64,000 bases of DNA from Echinicola soli (lineage in GTDB: Bacteria; Bacteroidota; Bacteroidia; Cytophagales; Cyclobacteriaceae): the NCBI RefSeq assembly GCF_006575665.1, contig NZ_CP041253.1, positions 5,397,501 through 5,461,500 of the forward strand. The letters are read 5' to 3'. Below, piece after piece: positions 61,315 through 64,000 of this stretch; the stretch's first letter is position 1; each line of letters starts with the position of its first letter. The translations under genes and the position numbers were made by a program. The notes under the pieces were generated by a model. It was not told the DNA's origin. It was given only the letters and a program-made list of their open reading frames with translations, and ran no database searches.

Positions 61315-63750
61315 ATGAAACAAGTTATATTAGTACTGTTTGCCCTCTTGGCTGGCCGTTTTGGGCAAGCCCAACAGGTAAACTATAACTGGCGTATAGG
61401 GGTCAGCGGAGGCTTTACCAACTACTACGGCGACCTCAGCCCCTATCCTGTAGATGGTATCGGTGAATTTTCCAATGCCCTGAAACTATTTACCTATAAC
61501 AAAAACTATACAAAAGACTATTCTGGCCAGTTATCACTGGAAAGGAGACTTACCCCTACTACAGGACTAAAGGTTCATTACGGTCAATATCACTTTGGAA
61601 TGAGTGACCGCTATATGACCCCCAGTGGAAAACTACCGGGGGACACGCCCCACTTTGACCGTGCTCTGAACTTCCGTACCTCCATGGAGGATTTAGGGAT
61701 CTCCTTGGTGTTTAGAGCGGACAACGGTAAATTCCTGGCAGAAAAGTCCATTATCGCCCCTTACCTTACCTTGGGTGGCGGATGGATGTGGTATGATATA
61801 AAAGGCGACCTACTCGACGCCGATGGCAGCCCTTACGATTACAGCACTTCTCCGGTAAAGTTGGATGAAACGTACGAGACGGTTCTATCCAGCATCGAAA
61901 CTGAAGCCAATGGTTCTTACAATACCCAAGGATTATATGCAGCCTTGGGAATAGGATTCAGGATACGATTGGGCAATAAACTGGAGCTATTTGCACAAAG
62001 TACCTTTAACCACACTTTCACCGATTACCTGGATGATGTCAGTGGTTTATATAAGCAGGATTACCCCAGTGAATTTGAAGCCTATGCGGCTAAACCGGGA
62101 ACAAACACTGTAAATACGGAAGCTCCCCATCGGGGCAATAAAAACAACGACAAAGACTGGTTTATCTACCATGGAGCGGGAATTAAATTCAGTTTTGGAT
62201 CCGCCAAAAGTCATTTTAAAGCCCCCCAGGTGACTTCTTCTTACAATACCTCCCCACCGGTAATCATGGCTAAAGCATCACCAGAGCAAATCCTCAACAA
62301 GACGGATTCTCTGACTCAACCGCTAAAAAATGAAAGAATCCCGAACCAAAATGGCCCTTCAGTGGTCAATAATTATTACTTCCTTAACTGGGGAACGCCT
62401 CCTTACTGGAGCCAATTAAAGCGACAGGTAGCCACATTATCCTTGGATCTTGAAATCATGGATCAGCAACAGCTGCTGGATAGTGTACTTTATGAAAAAT
62501 CCATCGTAGACAAAAAGCTAAAGGATTTCAAACGGGATACTACCCAAATTAAATCAGACAGCACCATGACTGAAATGGACAAACTTAAAGCCCTAAAGGA
62601 ATTGGAATACTTTCAAAACCTGGAACAGGTCAAAAAAGACAGTCTTGAAAACCAATCTACCGCAATCCAAAATAAAATCAACGATCTTGAGCAACAAAAA
62701 GAACGTATCGGAATGAGTGCTGCCAACGACTCCTTGGCATACCATAACTATCTGTCACCCATAGCTTTTCAAAGCATGGATATACCTGGAAGTAGGAACC
62801 CATATTCCATTGCTCAACCGGACAGCATGCGCTTGAACACTGCCTCTTCATTTGATCAATCATCCAACCAGGAAGCCATTGTACCAATGGCTTCCGCTAG
62901 AGTGGCTGAAATTGAACAAATAGCGGAATCGGATAAAAATGCCGAAGCCATCGTTCCTAAAGCTGCCCCTGAAGCACAATATATTTACCTTCAACCTGGC
63001 GAAGCAACGCAAACGGACATCACGGTACAAGCGCCTGCCGCTGCTTACCAAAAGCAAAAAAGAAGCTGGATTCCAATTCCCATTTTCTTCGGAGGAAATA
63101 AAAACAAGGATAAAAAAAAGAACAACAAGGATACAGCAGACACATCTGAAAACTTGACAGCTTCTACGACACCATGGTATGAAAACATCTCAGAAGAGGA
63201 TTACCAAAAGTATTATTTACCAGCGGCAGCCTTGGGAATGACCACTGCCGGTATCTTCATTGCCGCTGACAGTCAAGAAGCCCCAAACGCTTCGAATACT
63301 GCTAAGCCTGAGGAAATCCCCCATAACACTTCTGCTATCACCGCTGCTGTTCCCCAAGAGGCTACCAGCCGCGTGGACACCGTTTATATCAAAGGAAAGG
63401 ATACCACCACCCTGTTATCCTCACGGACGGAAGTATACTTTGACCTGAACCAAAAAACAGTCGGTGATGATGAAAAAAGAAAACTGGAAAACCTGGCAAA
63501 CTATCTTAAGCAACATCCGGAAAGCAAAATCAACCTAGAAGGCTATGCCGATAACACCGGCAATATCACTTATAACCTTCAATTGATCAAGGAACGTACC
63601 CAGGCGGTTAAGGACGTTATGATCAAGGATTTTGACATTGCTCCTGAAAGGGTAAAAACCCTCGATGGCGGACAAATCTTACGGAATCCTACCAAAAAGG
63701 AACCCAATCAATCCGATAGAAGAGTAGAAGTGTCGCTTATTTTCGAATAA
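61315..63750 (+). CDS. Large OmpA-family protein with barrel-like N-terminus and coiled coil
   Basis: An 811-aa protein with signal peptide (MKQVILVLFALLAGRFGQAQ). Residues about 20-310 resemble an outer-membrane barrel (NWRIGVSGGFTNYYGDLSP, YLTLGGGWMWYDI). A coiled-coil-like region spans about 365-465. A Lys-rich block (GGNKNKDKKKNNKD, about 590-603) and a hydrophobic segment (LPAAALGMTTAGIFIAA) follow. The OmpA peptidoglycan-binding domain ends the protein (about 700-811; VYFDLNQKTVGDDE, INLEGYADNTGNITYN, NQSDRRVEVSLIF). It links outer membrane and peptidoglycan. The long low-complexity centre is unusual for an OmpA protein. Confidence 0.9.
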   Translation: MKQVILVLFALLAGRFGQAQQVNYNWRIGVSGGFTNYYGDLSPYPVDGIGEFSNALKLFTYNKNYTKDYSGQLSLERRLTPTTGLKVHYGQYHFGMSDRYMTPSGKLPGDTPHFDRALNFRTSMEDLGISLVFRADNGKFLAEKSIIAPYLTLGGGWMWYDIKGDLLDADGSPYDYSTSPVKLDETYETVLSSIETEANGSYNTQGLYAALGIGFRIRLGNKLELFAQSTFNHTFTDYLDDVSGLYKQDYPSEFEAYAAKPGTNTVNTEAPHRGNKNNDKDWFIYHGAGIKFSFGSAKSHFKAPQVTSSYNTSPPVIMAKASPEQILNKTDSLTQPLKNERIPNQNGPSVVNNYYFLNWGTPPYWSQLKRQVATLSLDLEIMDQQQLLDSVLYEKSIVDKKLKDFKRDTTQIKSDSTMTEMDKLKALKELEYFQNLEQVKKDSLENQSTAIQNKINDLEQQKERIGMSAANDSLAYHNYLSPIAFQSMDIPGSRNPYSIAQPDSMRLNTASSFDQSSNQEAIVPMASARVAEIEQIAESDKNAEAIVPKAAPEAQYIYLQPGEATQTDITVQAPAAAYQKQKRSWIPIPIFFGGNKNKDKKKNNKDTADTSENLTASTTPWYENISEEDYQKYYLPAAALGMTTAGIFIAADSQEAPNASNTAKPEEIPHNTSAITAAVPQEATSRVDTVYIKGKDTTTLLSSRTEVYFDLNQKTVGDDEKRKLENLANYLKQHPESKINLEGYADNTGNITYNLQLIKERTQAVKDVMIKDFDIAPERVKTLDGGQILRNPTKKEPNQSDRRVEVSLIFE

Positions 63751-63896
63751 GTGGTGAGTAGTGGACCGGGGCTTTCCATTTTATGGTGGCCCCGCTTCCT
63801 GTCATACCTTGACACATCCTCCTTTTATTTCAGTTTTCCACTCCCTGGTTTGGTTTGGCACTCCTGCTATTTCGGTCGGCGTATCCCGCATGTATA

Positions 63897-64000
63897 TCAA
63901 TATCCATACTTTTTACCCCACAATCGTTGGAGGTTTTTCCGCAGGTCATTTTCCCGGGCATTTCTGCCGGGTTCATAGAGCTTTTTACCCTTTAGTTTAT
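63897..64000 (-). CDS. C-terminal end of an unidentified protein, cut by the window edge
   Basis: On the minus strand an open frame enters from the right edge and reads KLKGKKLYEPGRNAREN, then DLRKNLQRLWGKKYGY, before a TGA at 63897-63899. The charged, non-repetitive composition looks like a real C-terminus. Only about 34 residues are visible and no family was recognised. A GC-rich stem (63767-63772 with 63789-63794) lies between it and the convergent OmpA-family gene but lacks a T-run. Confidence 0.45.
   Translation of the reverse strand, partial: KLKGKKLYEPGRNARENDLRKNLQRLWGKKYGY

Noticed and set aside
63751..63978. 75-codon plus-strand frame at the right end
   Set aside because: Begins directly after the OmpA-family stop and is antisense to a more protein-like C-terminus on the minus strand.
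1..64000. tRNA, rRNA, riboswitch or CRISPR array
   Set aside because: No cloverleaf, rRNA core sequence, known aptamer consensus or regularly spaced direct repeats was found when reading the intergenic regions. Short or divergent RNAs could be missed.

Overview
The window looks like a chromosomal segment of a Bacteroidota bacterium, most likely a marine or sediment member of the Cytophagales (Cyclobacteriaceae-like). The evidence is a SusC/SusD pair with FecI/FecR-type regulators, many TonB-dependent receptors (TBDRs), DUF4374, DUF4625 and DUF4381 proteins, a Bat (aerotolerance) operon, tandem sulfatases, and promoters of the Bacteroidota type (TTG, about 17-20 nt, TAnnTTTG). The genus assignment is inference. 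No rRNA, tRNA, CRISPR array or intact insertion sequence was seen.

Layout. 1-2.84 kb: 3' part of a secreted GH127 glycosidase. 2.9-9.4 kb: a metal-uptake region, probably zinc, with a TBDR and DUF4625 lipoprotein, a divergent His-rich double-DUF4625 lipoprotein, and an ABC ATPase/His-rich permease/periplasmic protein operon. Its three promoters share a 15-bp palindrome. 9.9-18.8 kb: a siderophore-type TBDR, then an ECF sigma, short anti-sigma and Xus-like TBDR-DUF4374-PepSY operon. 18.9-26.8 kb: a TylF-like methyltransferase and an ECF sigma/FecR/SusC/SusD locus. 27.1-33.4 kb: a second Xus-like cassette and a thioredoxin-like lipoprotein. A 19-bp element, a candidate Fur box, lies at three of the iron-type promoters.

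33.7-41.7 kb: a large soluble hybrid histidine kinase, a 1.2-kb stretch of intergenic repeats, a LuxR-type HTH protein, an ECF sigma/60-aa protein/MscS-like cassette, and a receiver-like protein without the phospho-acceptor Asp. 41.9-48.4 kb: the MoxR-DUF58-DUF4381-BatA-BatB/C fusion-BatD operon. 48.6-51.7 kb: two tandem sulfatases. 52-56.5 kb: a small membrane exporter, a short secreted protein, an Xaa-Pro aminopeptidase and a phosphate-porin-like protein. 57-59.7 kb: housekeeping genes prs, rplY, pth and a thiamine-binding-type protein. 60-63.75 kb: two envelope proteins including a large OmpA-family protein. The right edge probably holds the C-terminus of one more gene.

The most coherent story is metal and iron acquisition in the first half. 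One regulon is defined by the TGCAAY-N3-RTTGCA palindrome, and two independent Xus-like xenosiderophore systems flank a nutrient-uptake SusCD locus. The second half is mainly envelope and housekeeping functions.
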